A DNA stretch of 64,000 bases from Anisodus tanguticus. Its lineage: Eukaryota > Streptophyta > Magnoliopsida > Solanales > Solanaceae. The notes beneath the pieces are model-generated. The model was not told where the DNA came from. It worked only from the letters and a program-made list of their open reading frames with translations, and ran no database searches. Positions 1-11,548 of the stretch are shown piece after piece (positions within the stretch are counted from its first letter, which is position 1; every line of letters begins with the position of its first letter). A program made the position numbers and the translations under genes. The stretch covers positions 8,611,001 through 8,675,000 of the forward strand of contig CM067550.1 in NCBI GenBank assembly GCA_034509755.1, in the 5' to 3' direction.

Positions 1-183
1 AAACTGCAAATTCTGGAAAAGGGTTCCACCAAACTAACACTTCTGGAAACAAACAAAAGAATTTTGCAAGAATCTTTTTCAAGTTCACCAAAAACTCAAA
101 CAAACAGTAACTACAGGAACTAATTGTTCTCTTAATTCTCTCATTAACCACAGAATTTAGTGAGCGGCGTCAAATCTGTCTAT
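1..183. other. Unassigned flank left of the NUMT
   Basis: A-rich sequence without a convincing ORF. I see no recognisable gene or repeat. It may be nuclear flank or more organellar DNA; the first clear mitochondrial homology starts near 184. Confidence 0.4.
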
Positions 184-955
184 GAATTGCTTCTTTCGCC
201 TCTTTCGCCGTTAAAGTGCCTATGGTACCAGTTCATATTTGGTTACCCGAAGCTCATGTAGAGGCACCTACGGCAGGATCGTCATCTTGGCAGGAATTGC
301 TATAAAATTGGGAACCTACGGATTTTTAAAATTTTCAATACCCATGTTTCCCGAAGCGACACTTTGTTCCACTCCTTTCATTTATACTTTAAGCGCGATT
401 GCTATAATATATACTTCCTCGACCACTTTAAGGCAGATCGATCTTAAGAAGATCATTGCTTACTCCTCAGTAGCTCATATGAATCTGTGACTATTGGTAT
501 GTCTAGTCGGACGGCGGCCGTTAGGTCACCTATTTTGAGTTATGGACACACAAGGCCAAAACATGTGTGCCGGGCGCGCGACCCATCAACCTACTAGCAA
601 TGGGGGAGAAAGCATAGCATGTCGCAATAAAAGCTTGATTCGAGGCATCAGCAAAACACTGCCGTCTGTTCCAAAAACAAAAGCCCCTTAGCGCCCGGGA
701 CGGGAGTGGGGGACGGCCTTACGCGCAGCAAAGCGAGAAGCACCGGCTCTACGAAGTCGAATCGAATCTTTCTGTTGGCCTTCCCAATTCATTCGTGAAT
801 AATAATTCAAGGGCGTGAAGCGAGTACTTCTAGCTGCTTCGCCTGCAAGCAAATAGAGCAGAGAGCTTACCCTTTCTTTCTATTAGAGTCGCGAGCTTGT
901 GTAGTCTGTCCTAAGGGGAGAACCTTGCTGCTTACTACCGGGAATATCATTAAAG
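184..955 (+). pseudogene. nad4: Nuclear copy of mitochondrial DNA with broken nad4 exon
   Basis: From 186 the frame reads IASFASFAVKVPMVPVHIWL and then LPEAHVEAPTAG, the conserved membrane core of NADH dehydrogenase subunit 4 (complex I proton-pumping subunit, mitochondrial inner membrane). One base is missing near 279-283 (GGATCGTC where the family needs GGATCGGTC). The next frame reads VILAGIAIKLGTYGF through KKIIAYSSVAHMNL, and a second one-base loss gives a stop at 488-490. Only an internal piece of the protein is present. The sequence from about 495 to 955 is GC-richer than its surroundings and lacks a nuclear gene; it looks like contiguous mitochondrial DNA, possibly the adjoining group II intron, but I could not prove that. 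Two frameshifts and partial length make this a dead NUMT rather than a gene. Confidence 0.85.
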
Positions 956-1229
956 ACTGAGGTCCAAAGAAACATATTCCATAATTAATGGACACATCTA
1001 CACTTAAGAAGAAACAATTTACACGGAGAATGAATTTCTTTTACTATATGATATAGATGAACAGCCACAGAGGCACTCCACTTCACCGTGAACCTATATA
1101 CTGAATTGATCCCAAAAGTAATCAGGTATGATGGTAGAATCTACAAATACATCTACCAAGCCCAGTCTAAAAAAATGTGATATTGTCCTTTTTAAGTTGC
1201 TGATGTTTACTGCTATCTCTCATGATCTC

Positions 1230-2997
1230 CTAAATGAGCTCCATCAACTGTTGCGCAACATCTGCAGTAAAAAGCATGTATCAGGTGAATTGCACAAGCA
1301 AGTACACAATCTTAAAGGGAAATTCAGTTAGAACAATGCAAGTTCTTTGGATATGCATAGAATCTTGGGTTTGATCAAAAGATTTGGGTTGACATTCACA
1401 ACCAGTTTCTGTTTTATCTCAAGTCTAGTTCTCTATGCCACAAAAACAAGATGAAAGTATAACTGGTCCAATTCCCTATATTGTTGGGCATGATTGTTTA
1501 GTTTCAATTAAAAGTAAAATCCAATTTCTGTAGTAACTATACAGTAAAAATGGAGGAAAACACAGTGCAACCTAGATGGATCAGAGCCTGGCATACTCCA
1601 AACCAATCATCATGATCTTAATCTTAGCTAGAACCTAAAATTATTAAACATCACCTAATTAAAACAAATATTTGTCCTACTATGATCCAGAAAAGGAAAT
1701 TCGCTCCCAATAAATAAAAATCTAATCTTTTTCCAAAATACCGTGGCCAATAACTATCAATTACTTTATGTTCTGTGATGTATAGATGTTTACCTCTAAG
1801 TACATTTGGAGGTGTTTGAAACTCTTTCCAGACAGAATGATTTGAAGCAAAATCCATGTTTAGAAATTTTGACGAAAGATATGCAGCCCCAGCAGCGATC
1901 TGGTAAGGCTTGAACTGAAGCCACAGTGAACTTCGGAGCCTGCAAAAGGAAATCTACTCAGAATAGGAGATGACTAATGCTACACAAAATTTACTTCCCT
2001 GAAAACTATATGGTAGCCAACATCTGCAGCAACACCATGTCATTTGTTAGACACATTTGCAGAACAGCATGGGATCCAAAAAAATTCAAGAAGTACATTG
2101 GCCAATAAACAGTTACTAGAATACAAGTCTAATACATTTAACAGATCTATTAAACAATTGTTTGAGTCATGTGGAAAAGCCAAAAGAGCAAGCCGAGGCA
2201 ACTTTCTCTTACCAACTATGAAAGCAGCAACCGAGTTGGAAAAATCCAAGAATCTTCTGCACAATGTTGTGAGAATGAAATATATAACAAACATGTTGTA
2301 CCCATCTAGAGAGCACCAAGTCCTAGTCCCAGCTCCGCTGCAGCAGCATAACCCCAAAAATATATGTACCTCATATACCAAAATAGACGGACAGAAGCAA
2401 CAAACGTTGCATTCTTTTTCACTATGATCCACAGATAAAAAACAATGGAACTTGTGGACTTGCCGGCTTTGGCCCTCACTTCTAGTTTCACTCGTACTGA
2501 AGTACATTTAACCTGATTTGCTACCATATCTACCATGAACGAACTAACGGAATTCCCAGAAAACAAACTCCACCGTCCCCTGCCCAAAAGTTAGTGCTAA
2601 AAGCCTAAACGGAACACCCACAAACCAGCTAACCACTGCTCGACGTTAGAAGACACCAGAATGTGGCCCAATACAACTACAATATTTACCAATAAAGTAG
2701 ACATTTTTCACAATTAAACTTCTCTGGCTTGTCTGGCATCCTACAATCTCGGAAAATATGCCGTCCAATCCACTTACCAAGCCAAAAGGAGAAGACAGAG
2801 CACGAGGAGTGGAGGTTCCCTGAAGTTACTTTTGAATGTTAAGGCCGTATAATTCATAATGACTTCAAGAAAATAGGATCCAGAAAAAAGAGAGAAGTCA
2901 TCCTTAATCCTTTCAGGAAAAAGTCTCTTTGACTATATACTAACGTATATGTGTGTAATGTATCCATGTGTATATATAAAGTTTCTTTATAAAGGTA

Positions 2998-3028
<31 letters not shown>

Positions 3029-3383
3029 ATATGTGTGTGCGTGTGTATACGGTCTCTGAAATTATTAGTTTCAAAAGAGCTTTATCAGAATACATATGTC
3101 GAATTACTTCGGACTTAATAGAGTGAACAAACTTTCACCTAGAAAGCTTGATAAGCATAAAAATTGCTTTCAAGCCACTATGGTGCTCACACTTCAAAAA
3201 AGTAATGGTTAGGTACATATATAGATAGTAAAGAGGTGCAAAAGATCTAATGATAAATTCACACATTAGAGTTCCACCTCAGCATAGCAATTTTCTCTGT
3301 GCATTACAAGGCCTTGCCACAAGAACCTTAAGTGAATGCCACTGCCCTGGAGAACAAACTTGGAACTAAGAAAAACAAGCATA

Positions 3384-3416
<33 letters not shown>

Positions 3417-6400
3417 TAATATACATTCTATAAGTAATATAATGACTTATTTGTTGTGTGTGTGTCTTATATGTATAAAATGTGGGTATATATAATAAAA
3501 TAAAACTTAAGACAATGATTTTAAGGTACCAAGTAGTTGAGGAAAAAGTAAAAACTGCAGTAACACCTCCTCTCTCATTAACCCAAAAATCACTTGACCT
3601 CAGCAACTTTGTCATCCCATCTTACTAGTGCAAGTATACAGATTATATAGGACTTCCAATTTAGAGTTCCATCAAGTAACCAGACGTTAAAATACTAACA
3701 TTTAATACCACTACTTGACTTCCCGGTAGGAATCATTGCCACTTAATTGCAATATTGAGCGCTAGCCATACAGCAGCAAGGCAATGAAAGAGGAGGGAGA
3801 TTAGGTCCTCCAATATCTGCTCCATCGAAACAAACCTAGTTTGTCCATCGGAGTTGGTCACGTTTCCAAACGGCAAATATGAATACTCCGATCACTTTTC
3901 AGAAATCAAGAAGAACAGAATCAGGAAAGAGACAGAAAATCAAGCCTCCACAATCATTCTATTGATGCTATTTGTAAGGGAATAGAGCAGGGTCTACTCA
4001 GATGAAGGTGACAATTGTTAATACATCAGTCAATTGGATGATGAACTACCCTGCCAGTAACCTGTTCTGCTATATGTATGCCTATGGAGTGCACGTGTAC
4101 ATAAACAACCAGCAGAACTCGAAAATCCGGATTCAACATGTGACTGGTAGCTGAAGGAGAGAAGATCAAGAAGAGAAGTAGGAAAGTTCTGGTAATTTTC
4201 TTTTTATTTTCCAAAAGAGATAGGGAGCACCGAATAGAGTCTGGGAACCAAAACAGCAAGCCCCAGATCATAGCGCGCTTCAGTAACAGAGGTAGCGCAT
4301 TTACATGCTGTCAAGGAGGAAAGAAGAAATGGTACCAGAACTACTAATTACAGAAGCAACATAATCTTTCCAAATTATCAACCCCGAAAACAACAGTCTA
4401 CTCAGAACTGCTCTGCAACAAAGGTTACTACGCCTTCAAGATGTTAGTCTGTTTTAATTTATGCTTTAGGAATAGTTCTTTGCTCCAACGAGATGAGAAC
4501 TTCTAAAACCTGTATTCACCAGTTCAAAAACCTGGACTACCCATACCCCACCATTCGGCAGTCAAGAACACATCACCGACTCTTATAAAGTTCCCAGTCT
4601 GAATCACTAGCATCCTACAAGGGCAACCTGTGGAATAGGCTACATGAAGAGAAAAAGTGCATGAGGACTCCACATCATTTGAACATGAAAAACATAAAGT
4701 ATAATGGAGAACTTCTCGAGCATCTTTGACATTCTTCTAGGTCAATGGCCATACTATTAAGATGTCAGCATGGAAAAGCATCCACAAGAAATGGCTAGTT
4801 TTAACTTCAGACTGAAAAACAAAACATTCGATGTACAGCATATCAACCGCCAGCAAATATCATACAGGTGAGCAAGCTAATCCTTCTATAGACCCTGCAA
4901 TTATATGGCAATCCAAAAGATCAATATCACAAGCCAGAACGGGTAGCTAGAGCAATCAAGGAGGAAAAGCCATATTTACACAAGTTACAAAGCAGTTGTA
5001 AATCTAAAATGAGTCATAAGTTGGATGAGAACTTATCATCCAGATACCATGAAATATTGAATCCCTTTAGATCAACATTTGATATTATTCGGGAATCTAC
5101 AACCTCTGGAAAATAAACTATAATACCAAAATAAAACGGAAGGTTCCAACAGAAATCAGCTTTGATTCCCGAACCACATTATCATCAACCATAATAGAGA
5201 CCGATTAACTTACCCTTCACTGACAAGATGAAGTGCCAGATTCACCAACACTGTTTCAGAAAGCCCTAATTTTTCAAGGGTGGATGTAAGATGTTCATAT
5301 GGATGTTGAACATTCAGTTCAAAATTTAAAGTGGTCAATATCATCTGTTCAGCCTCAGTAACACGTTCACGGTACTGCTCAAACCAGTTCTGCCAAAAAA
5401 CACCATATAAACACATTAGAAGTATGCTCAAAGGTTCAAAATCGTACCAAATGAAGGATATTAGGATGATCAATGATGCACAAAGACAAAGCAGAAGTGC
5501 TAACCACAGGTAGAAAATATGATAGAACTGCAAGATCCTGCTTATGGAAAAGTTCACATGATGCCCTCAGAACATTGTTGAGAGGCCGTGCAGTCTCTTC
5601 TGACTTCGCCGCAAGAAAGAGAGCAGCAGTAGCAATCAACTGCATACATCAATTAAATACTAACAATTAGCCAGGTATTGGAGACAATGAAGCGGAAAGT
5701 TTAGAGGAGCAAAAATATAGCAAATTTTAGCACGTTAAAAAATGAACTCACATATCTGTCATGACATGCGTGTGATCGCCTCACAAAGAAGCGGTGGCAC
5801 AGAACCATGGCAGTTCCTATAGTGGTCTGTGGCCTGCCAGCAGGTACAAACAACATTAGTTCCATCGGATAATAAACATAGGATCAAGCAACTTATGCTA
5901 GCAATTCTCCTAAAAAACCTAGGAGAACACAAGTCCCAAAAGCTTAAGAGACAGTTTGAAGAAAAGTTAGCAAAATTGTGTAAGATACAATTGATTCCAT
6001 TCCCAAACAGAAACTTACAGGTCCAAGCGAATTCCAAGGTTCTGAAGGAAAGCACAATACGAGTATCGCAAATGTGCTTCATGCATTGCATCAATACCAT
6101 CTTTCCTGGATGGGGAGCATTTCTCAATTTCCTCTTTAGACATAAAGATATTATCAGTTTCGGTATCCTCAAGCCATGAGCGGTCGCGCTTAGAGCACTT
6201 GGGTGCGCTTGCATCAGAACGAGCTCTAGAAGTACTGGCAGTAATAGCTGAATTGTTGTTCCCAGTTGAATAAGTATCATCATACGCTCTGGAATTCCTT
6301 AAAGGTACATTATAGCATGCGCTTGGCTGCTTTGAAGGAACATCTTTACATGCATTGGGTGCTTGAGAGTACCTGCCACTGCTTTCCCAACCAGAAGTTG

Positions 6401-6650
6401 AGCACTCCCTTCTCTTCAGAGAAGGTTCAGCCTCAGGCTTTATGAAATTATCATAACCGTAGCCATACTCACTGAAATTTCTACTCACATCATGGGAACT
6501 ATTAGAGTTGAAAAGATGGCCAGCAACAGTGTTACAATAGTTGTAAGCAGAGGAACGGTCCGTTCCACTAATCTGATTTCTACCATAAAAAGACCTAGAG
6601 TCTCCATGAAAAGGGCCACCTTGTGAATAGTAAGTCTGGGCGAGAGCCAT
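1230..6650 (-). CDS. CYCT1;3: Cyclin T (short form), six coding exons
   Basis: Coding exons in order on the minus strand: 6650-6019, 5833-5752, 5639-5505, 5389-5214, 1939-1794, 1261-1230. All introns are GT-AG and phases join cleanly, giving 400 aa ending in QQLMELI. Residues 1-169 are low-complexity, rich in S, N, Y and R. The double cyclin box begins at about residue 170 (MSKEEIEKCSPSRKDGID, then HLRYSYCAFLQNLG, FLAAKSEET, NWFEQYRERVTEAEQMIL, LQFKPYQIAAGAAYL, VWKEFQTPPNVLR). Cyclin T partners CDK9/CDKC in P-TEFb, which phosphorylates the RNA polymerase II C-terminal domain in the nucleus to release transcription elongation. The protein stops right after the second fold, so it matches short plant members (Arabidopsis CYCT1;3 type, from memory) rather than those with long C-terminal tails. 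ATG 6650 is the first in frame after the UTR splice acceptor. The isoform number is inferred; family membership is secure. Confidence 0.93.
2996..3050. repeat. TG/TA microsatellite in cyclin T intron
   Basis: Alternating runs of tg and ta with interruptions, inside the large cyclin T intron. Confidence 0.9.
3386..3414. repeat. (TG)14 microsatellite
   Basis: Pure tg dinucleotide run of 29 bases in the large cyclin T intron; likely polymorphic in length. Confidence 0.95.
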
Positions 6651-7057
6651 AATTCCTGCTCAATTCAAAAATAAAGATCAGTGCAAACTAAATTGTATCA
6701 ATTTCACTTAATACATACACAGACATTCAATCTGGTATACTCAGTGAACTAACATGAAGCTCTACACTCTTAAAGTCTAAAAATAATATAGAATATAACA
6801 AAGACTGAAACTTTCATACTAAAATCACATGTTTTTAAACAAAACCAAATAGAGCAAAAAATTAAGTCCTTTCCGAGCAGAGACATTTCCATCCGAAATC
6901 CATTAACCGACACAAATTCAGGTTCATCAGCCTGCAAACATGATCCCTCAATCTTTGTATCCTCTCTGAAACTAGACTGAAATAGAATTACAATAACAGT
7001 TACCTCAAATTAACATTCATAATACTAAGAAACTGACACCAAGTGTTTATTCTCTAA

Positions 7058-7605
7058 AATCAACCCATAGACAACAATTGATCATCTAAATTTATTTGGA
7101 GCAAAAAAACACTTGACTCTACATCAAAATTAGTTTTAAATTAAAAAAATAAAGAAAAGAAAAACTTTACCATCCATCAATTCTAAAAATCAACCCATGA
7201 GACAACATTTGATCATCTGAATTATTTAGAGCAAAAAAAGACACTTCCTCCACATCAAAATTAGTTTTAATTAACAAAAAATAAAGAAACAAACAAACTT
7301 AAACATCCATCAATTCTAAAATCAATCCATGAGACCACAATCGATCATCTGAATTTATATGGAGCAAAAAAAAAACACTTCACTCTACACCAATATTAGT
7401 ACTACTAATTACAACAACATACCCAGTATAATCCAACCGGGTGAGGTCTGGGGACTGTAGAGTGTACGCAAAACTTAAACTAACTTTTGACGGATAGAGA
7501 GGTTGTTTATGATAGACAATATTAATATTAATTATTAAAAAATAAAAAAATAAAAAAATAAAAAAATAAAGAAAGAAACAAACTTTACCATCTACCAACA
7601 AATCC
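7058..7605. repeat. About 130-bp tandem repeat, three units
   Basis: Units start at 7058, 7188 and 7320 with aatcaacccat or aatcaatccat. Each runs through gatcatctgaat, ggagcaaaaaa, cacttcactctacac and a run of aaataaag to actttaccatcta. The third unit is split: its first part ends near 7404 and the rest resumes near 7530, with a retroposed sequence between. Confidence 0.8.
7411..7485 (-). mobile_element. RTE LINE/SINE 3' tail insertion
   Basis: Begins acaacaacatacccag and continues ggtctgggga, gtagagtgtacgc. This is the reverse complement of the 3' end of the LINE copies at 10.5 kb and 50.2 kb, including the (ttg)n tail. Only the 3' terminal part is present, as expected of heavily 5'-truncated reverse transcription. 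It interrupts the third unit of the 130-bp repeat. Confidence 0.75.
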
Positions 7606-7879
7606 AAACAAGTAAATCCTAAATACTCTAAATAATACCAAAGATGTTCAATATATTCCATATGGACATATATTACAAGCTATCAAACCATCATCCAAAG
7701 GAAAAGTTGAATTAACTTATGAACATATATTAAAAATACCAAAAACATTAAGAAAGTATCAATTTTGCAAGAAAAAATAACCTCTTCAAAGCTACGTATC
7801 ACATAGATCATCAAGAATCGTAAATTTAAAGGTATAAATATCAATAAAAGATCTACAGGAATAAAAAAAGGAAAACTAC

Positions 7880-7985
7880 CTTAAAATAGCAACGAAAAAA
7901 CGATCGAAAGACACGTTATTTGATCGAAAGGGAATCGGTGATTGCTTAAGATTAGGGTTTGGAGATTTGGGTGAGATTTGAAAAC
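7880..7985 (-). other. Non-coding 5' UTR exon of cyclin T (5' end approximate)
   Basis: Minus-strand leader sequence ending in ttttaag before the donor at 7879. Upstream on that strand a ccaaataaatta motif near 8006-8017 could serve as a TATA element, placing the start near 7985. Both the promoter and the exact start are inferred. Confidence 0.5.
7951..7960 (-). promoter_or_regulatory. Telo-box in cyclin T leader
   Basis: The minus strand reads aaaccctaat. AAACCCTAA telo-boxes recur near the start sites of plant growth and translation genes and bind Telobox/TRB-type factors. The motif is seen; its activity is not tested. Confidence 0.55.
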
Positions 7986-8257
7986 AAAGAGAATGAGATG
8001 TGTGTAATTTATTTGGAAAGGATTAAGCGGTTTATTGTGTTATCTTCAAGACTTCAACTATACTTTTTTTTTCTCCCATCATCTTTTTTGGTCCATGTGT
8101 TTTTTATGACATATGATATGAAGTGATTAACTAGCTAGGTTTTGTTTACTTGAGTTTAGCTAAGCGGACGAAATTAAAATTGACCTTATTTTTATTAATA
8201 ATTAATATTTTTATTTTATTTAAAGAAAAAAAGAATTATAAAGTAGTTGGGTCAAAT

Positions 8258-8274
8258 CCCCCCCCCCCCCCCCC
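8258..8274. repeat. Poly-C tract, 17 bases
   Basis: Uninterrupted run of C. The length is likely unstable or uncertain in assembly. Confidence 0.9.
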
Positions 8275-11190
8275 ACTTTGATTCTCTTCTAGGCTTAAAA
8301 AGATACCTACCTTGATTCCTTGTCCTTTTTTCTTCATTCAATGGAAATGATAAGACTATGAATACACATTTACGAGTTTGCTAATAAATGTGTGTCTTTC
8401 ATATTATAAATCTCTATTCAATTTTTGTGATCTAATTCTCTTTTTAATTTTTTGGTAAATCTTCTCTAGCCAAGGGATAAGAAATTGTTCAGGCTAAGCC
8501 AATGTAAGGGAGAGGAGGGCACGTGATTTGGATCAAGTGAAGTGATCAAGGACGAAGATGGCAAAGTATTGGTGGAGGAGGGAGATGACATTCATACTTT
8601 CATAAACTCTTGAACGAAGAAGGGGACAGAGACATTGTGTTGGGAGATTTGGAGCATTTCGAGAGGCGTCGCGATTTTGGGTAATGTAGGAGTATTAAGG
8701 TTGAGGAGGTTAAAGGTCCTTAACAACAGCCGCCGCTGACAGACTCCACTACTATCGTCATGTACATGGTACAACAGCGAAACAAACAAAAAGGTGTGTG
8801 CCGCACTCACGAAGGACTGCCAGTGATATACTGGAGGAAGGTGGGGTGTTGTTCGTAGGATGTGCAGGGAAGAGCGACCATACCTGACGAGATTCCTGGG
8901 AATTTTGGAAGAGCACAAGCACGGCAGGTTTGGAGTGGCTGACTAGATTGTTTAATATCATCTTTAAGACGGTGAGAATGTCCGAAGAATGGAGGTCGAG
9001 TGTAATGATTCCTTTGTACAAGAACAAAGGCGATATCCAGAGTTGTAACAACTATAGAGGTATCAAGCTACTAATTCATACTATGAAAGTATGGAAAAAT
9101 GTGATGGAGATGAGGGTGAGGAGAGGCGTGTCTATTTCAGAGAACCAGATCAGATTTATGTTGGGACGTTCAATTACAGAAGTCATTCATCTTGTAAGGA
9201 GACCGGTGGAACAGTACAAGGAAAGGAAGAGGGAATTATATATGGTATTTATCGACCTAGAAAAGGCTTACGATAAAGTTCCAAAGGAGGTCCTATAGAG
9301 ATGCTTGGAGGCTAGAAGTGTACATGTGACGTACATTAGGGCGATCAAAGACATGTATGATGAAGCCAAGACCAGGGTAAGGACAGTATGAGGAGATTTA
9401 GAGCACTTCCCAATTGTGATGGGGTTGCATCAAGGATCAGCTCTTAGCCCATTTTTATTTATCTTGGTGATGGATGGATTGACGTGGTAAATTCAAGATT
9501 TGCATCAAGGATCAGCTCTTAGCTCATTTTTATTTACCTTGGTGATGGATGGATTGACGCAATAAATTCAAGGTGAGGTGCCATGGTGTATGCTTTTTGT
9601 GGATGACATAGTCCTGATCGATGAGACTCTCAGCGGAGGATTAGAGACAAACTTTGGAGTCTACAGGATTCAAGTTGAGTAGGACCAAGACAAAGTACTT
9701 AGAGTGCAAGTTCAGTGGTGTACCTCATGAGGCTGACGTGGAAGTGAGGCTTGATACCTAGGCCATCCAGAAGAAAAATAGTTTCACGTATCTTGGGTAT
9801 ATTATACAAGGTAATAGGGAGATTGATGATGATGTCACACATCGTATTGGTGCAAGGTGGATGAAATGGAGGCTCGCTTTCGGAGTGTTATGTGATAAAA
9901 AGGTGCCACCAAAACTTAAGGACAAGTTCTACAAAGTGGTGGTTAGACCGATTATGTTGTATGAGGCATAATATTGGCCAGTTAAGATCTCTCATGTTCA
10001 AAAGAAAGTTGTGAAGATGAGAATGTTGCAATGGATATGTAGGCACACGAAGAGAGATAAGATTAGGAATGAGGCTATCCGGGACAATGTGGGAGTAGCC
10101 TCGGTGGAGGACAAAATGCCGAAAGCGAGCACTTACAGCTTACCGAGGACATGACATTAGATATGAGGTTATGGAGGACTCAAATTAGGGTAGAAATCTA
10201 GTAGGTAGTCTCGCTTATCCTTTCATATTAGTAGTCGCAGTATTGCTCTATAGTTTAGTGTGCTTTGATTTCTGCTACTATCTGGAATTTCTTGTACTTC
10301 GATTATCCTATTTTATCTGTGATAGCTATTGTCCCCTTTTCAAATGGCTTTATCATGGCTTAGTCGCTTCGTTATTTCTATTTTCATAATGCTTTAAATT
10401 TCTTGTACTTATCTGACCTCTTTCTATGTTTTCTCTTGAGCCGAGGGTCTTTCGGAAATGGCCTCCCTACCTTGGTAGGGGTAAGGTTTGCGTACACTCT
10501 ACCCTCCCCAGACCCTACGTTGTGAGATTCATTGGGTATGTTGTTGTTGTTGGTAAATCTTCTTTAACACTCCTACTTTGGTTTTCTTCTAATCTTTAAA
10601 TAAGTACTTAACCTAGTTGGTTTCATTCGGAAATACGTTATTTGGATATAAATGATCATGATATTATTGATAAAAGTTATTGTTTGCTAATAAATGTGCA
10701 TGTCTTTCATATTATAAATCTCTATCCAATTTTTGTGATCTAATTCTCTTTTTAATTTTTTGTTAATCTTCCTTAGCACTCCAACTTTGGTTCTCTTCTT
10801 ATCTTTAAATAAGTACCTAACCTAGTTGGTCTTAACTCGAATTTCCTTTTTTTTCATTCATAATGATGAAATTATGAGAAAATAAAAACAAAAAGAAAGT
10901 ATGAGATTTAAACTCAACGTCATATGAGTATAAATGAGTGTTAGATAATATAGATAAAATTTACGATTGACTAGCAAAGATATGAGTCTTGCATACTATG
11001 ATCTCTATTCAATTTTTTTTAATCTCATTCTCTTTTTAGTTTTTAGTAAATCTCCTCTAGTACTCTTAGGTTGATTCTCTCCTAAACTTTAAATAAATAC
11101 CTAACCTATTTGATCTTCACAAGACTTTCCGTTTTTCTTCATTGAAAATAATAAGATTATGATAAGATACAAACAACATAAAAGAATCTT
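8275..11190. repeat. Imperfect ~240-bp direct repeats interrupted by a LINE
   Basis: Recurring blocks include ctaataaatgtg, ctttcatattataaatctct, ttttgtgatctaattctc, tttttaattttttg, and aactttggttctcttct followed by ctttaaataagtacctaacc. They recur at about 8280-8465, 10560-10780, 10780-11060 and 11060-11190. One unit is split by the LINE at 8470-10550. No coding potential is seen in the units. Confidence 0.7.
8470..10550 (+). mobile_element. 5'-truncated RTE-clade LINE (copy 1), decayed
   Basis: The reverse transcriptase region is recognisable: LFNIIFKTVRMSEEWR, VMIPLYKNKGDIQSC, NNYRGIKLL, YMVFIDLEKAYDKVP, MGLHQGSALSPFLF, and a FVDD catalytic box near 9600. The frame has several stops and shifts, for example TGG to TAG at 9296. 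It has an internal ~75-bp duplication around 9430-9550 and a ~130-bp insertion at about 8716-8847. It ends in gagccgaggg ... ttgttgttgt. The endonuclease half is missing. TSD tggtaaatcttct lies at 8453-8465 and 10551-10563. Inactive. Confidence 0.9.
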
Positions 11191-11211
11191 TTTATGAGAT
11201 TATGTATGATG

Positions 11212-11548
11212 TGTTAAATATACACAATATACATGTGTATTTATGGCTCTTGGTTTTGGTGTACAAACCGTGTACATGGTAGATAAATTAGGTAAGGTTT
11301 TAATCTCCTAGTTTAGGTAATGTTGTAGTGTAAATAGTATTGTATACTTACCATAATATTTGTATTACCATAATTGTATAATTAGTATCCAAGAAGAATA
11401 AGATTTTAGGAATAGAATAGGAATATGATTCTCCTATTATGGAAATATGTAACTTGTATAAATACTCTTTCAATTAATGAAAATAAATATGTAACTTGTA
11501 TAAATACTCTTTCAATTAATGAAAATAATCAAGGGATTATTTCTTTCA
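11212..11548 (+). mobile_element. Solo LTR of a Copia family
   Basis: Starts tgttaaatatacac and ends aattatttctttca style (ggattatttctttca). Its 3' half matches the LTR at 20853-21084 almost base for base (aggaatagaataggaatat, ttctcctattat, actctttcaattaatgaaa). No internal coding region adjoins it. Flanks tgatg and taatg fit a degraded 5-bp TSD. It contains a 42-bp direct duplication at 11444-11485 and 11486-11527. Confidence 0.75.

Larger units (their letters stand above)
1940..5213 (-). other. 3.3-kb intron of cyclin T
   Basis: Donor gtaagt at 5213 and acceptor tgcag at 1940-1944 (minus strand) bound an intron of 3274 bp, far larger than the gene's other coding introns (about 115 to 530 bp). 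It holds two TG-rich microsatellites. Open frames inside it (for example 2040-2587 and 4026-4271) have no recognisable domains and look like chance frames. Confidence 0.85.
6656..7879 (-). other. 5' UTR intron of cyclin T
   Basis: An acceptor (gagcag, minus strand) lies five bases upstream of the start codon, at 6656-6661. A donor (gtagtt) lies at 7879. Between them no coding potential is seen. The interval holds a 130-bp tandem repeat with a retroposed tail inserted in it. An intron in the 5' UTR of a housekeeping gene often boosts expression; that role is inference here. Confidence 0.65.

Noticed and set aside
186..490. Functional nad4 gene
   Set aside because: Two frameshifts, only an internal piece, and no start or remaining exons.
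2040..2587. Overlapping ORFs of 93-155 codons in the large cyclin T intron
   Set aside because: No recognisable domain, open on both strands at once, and positioned inside a well-supported GT-AG intron.
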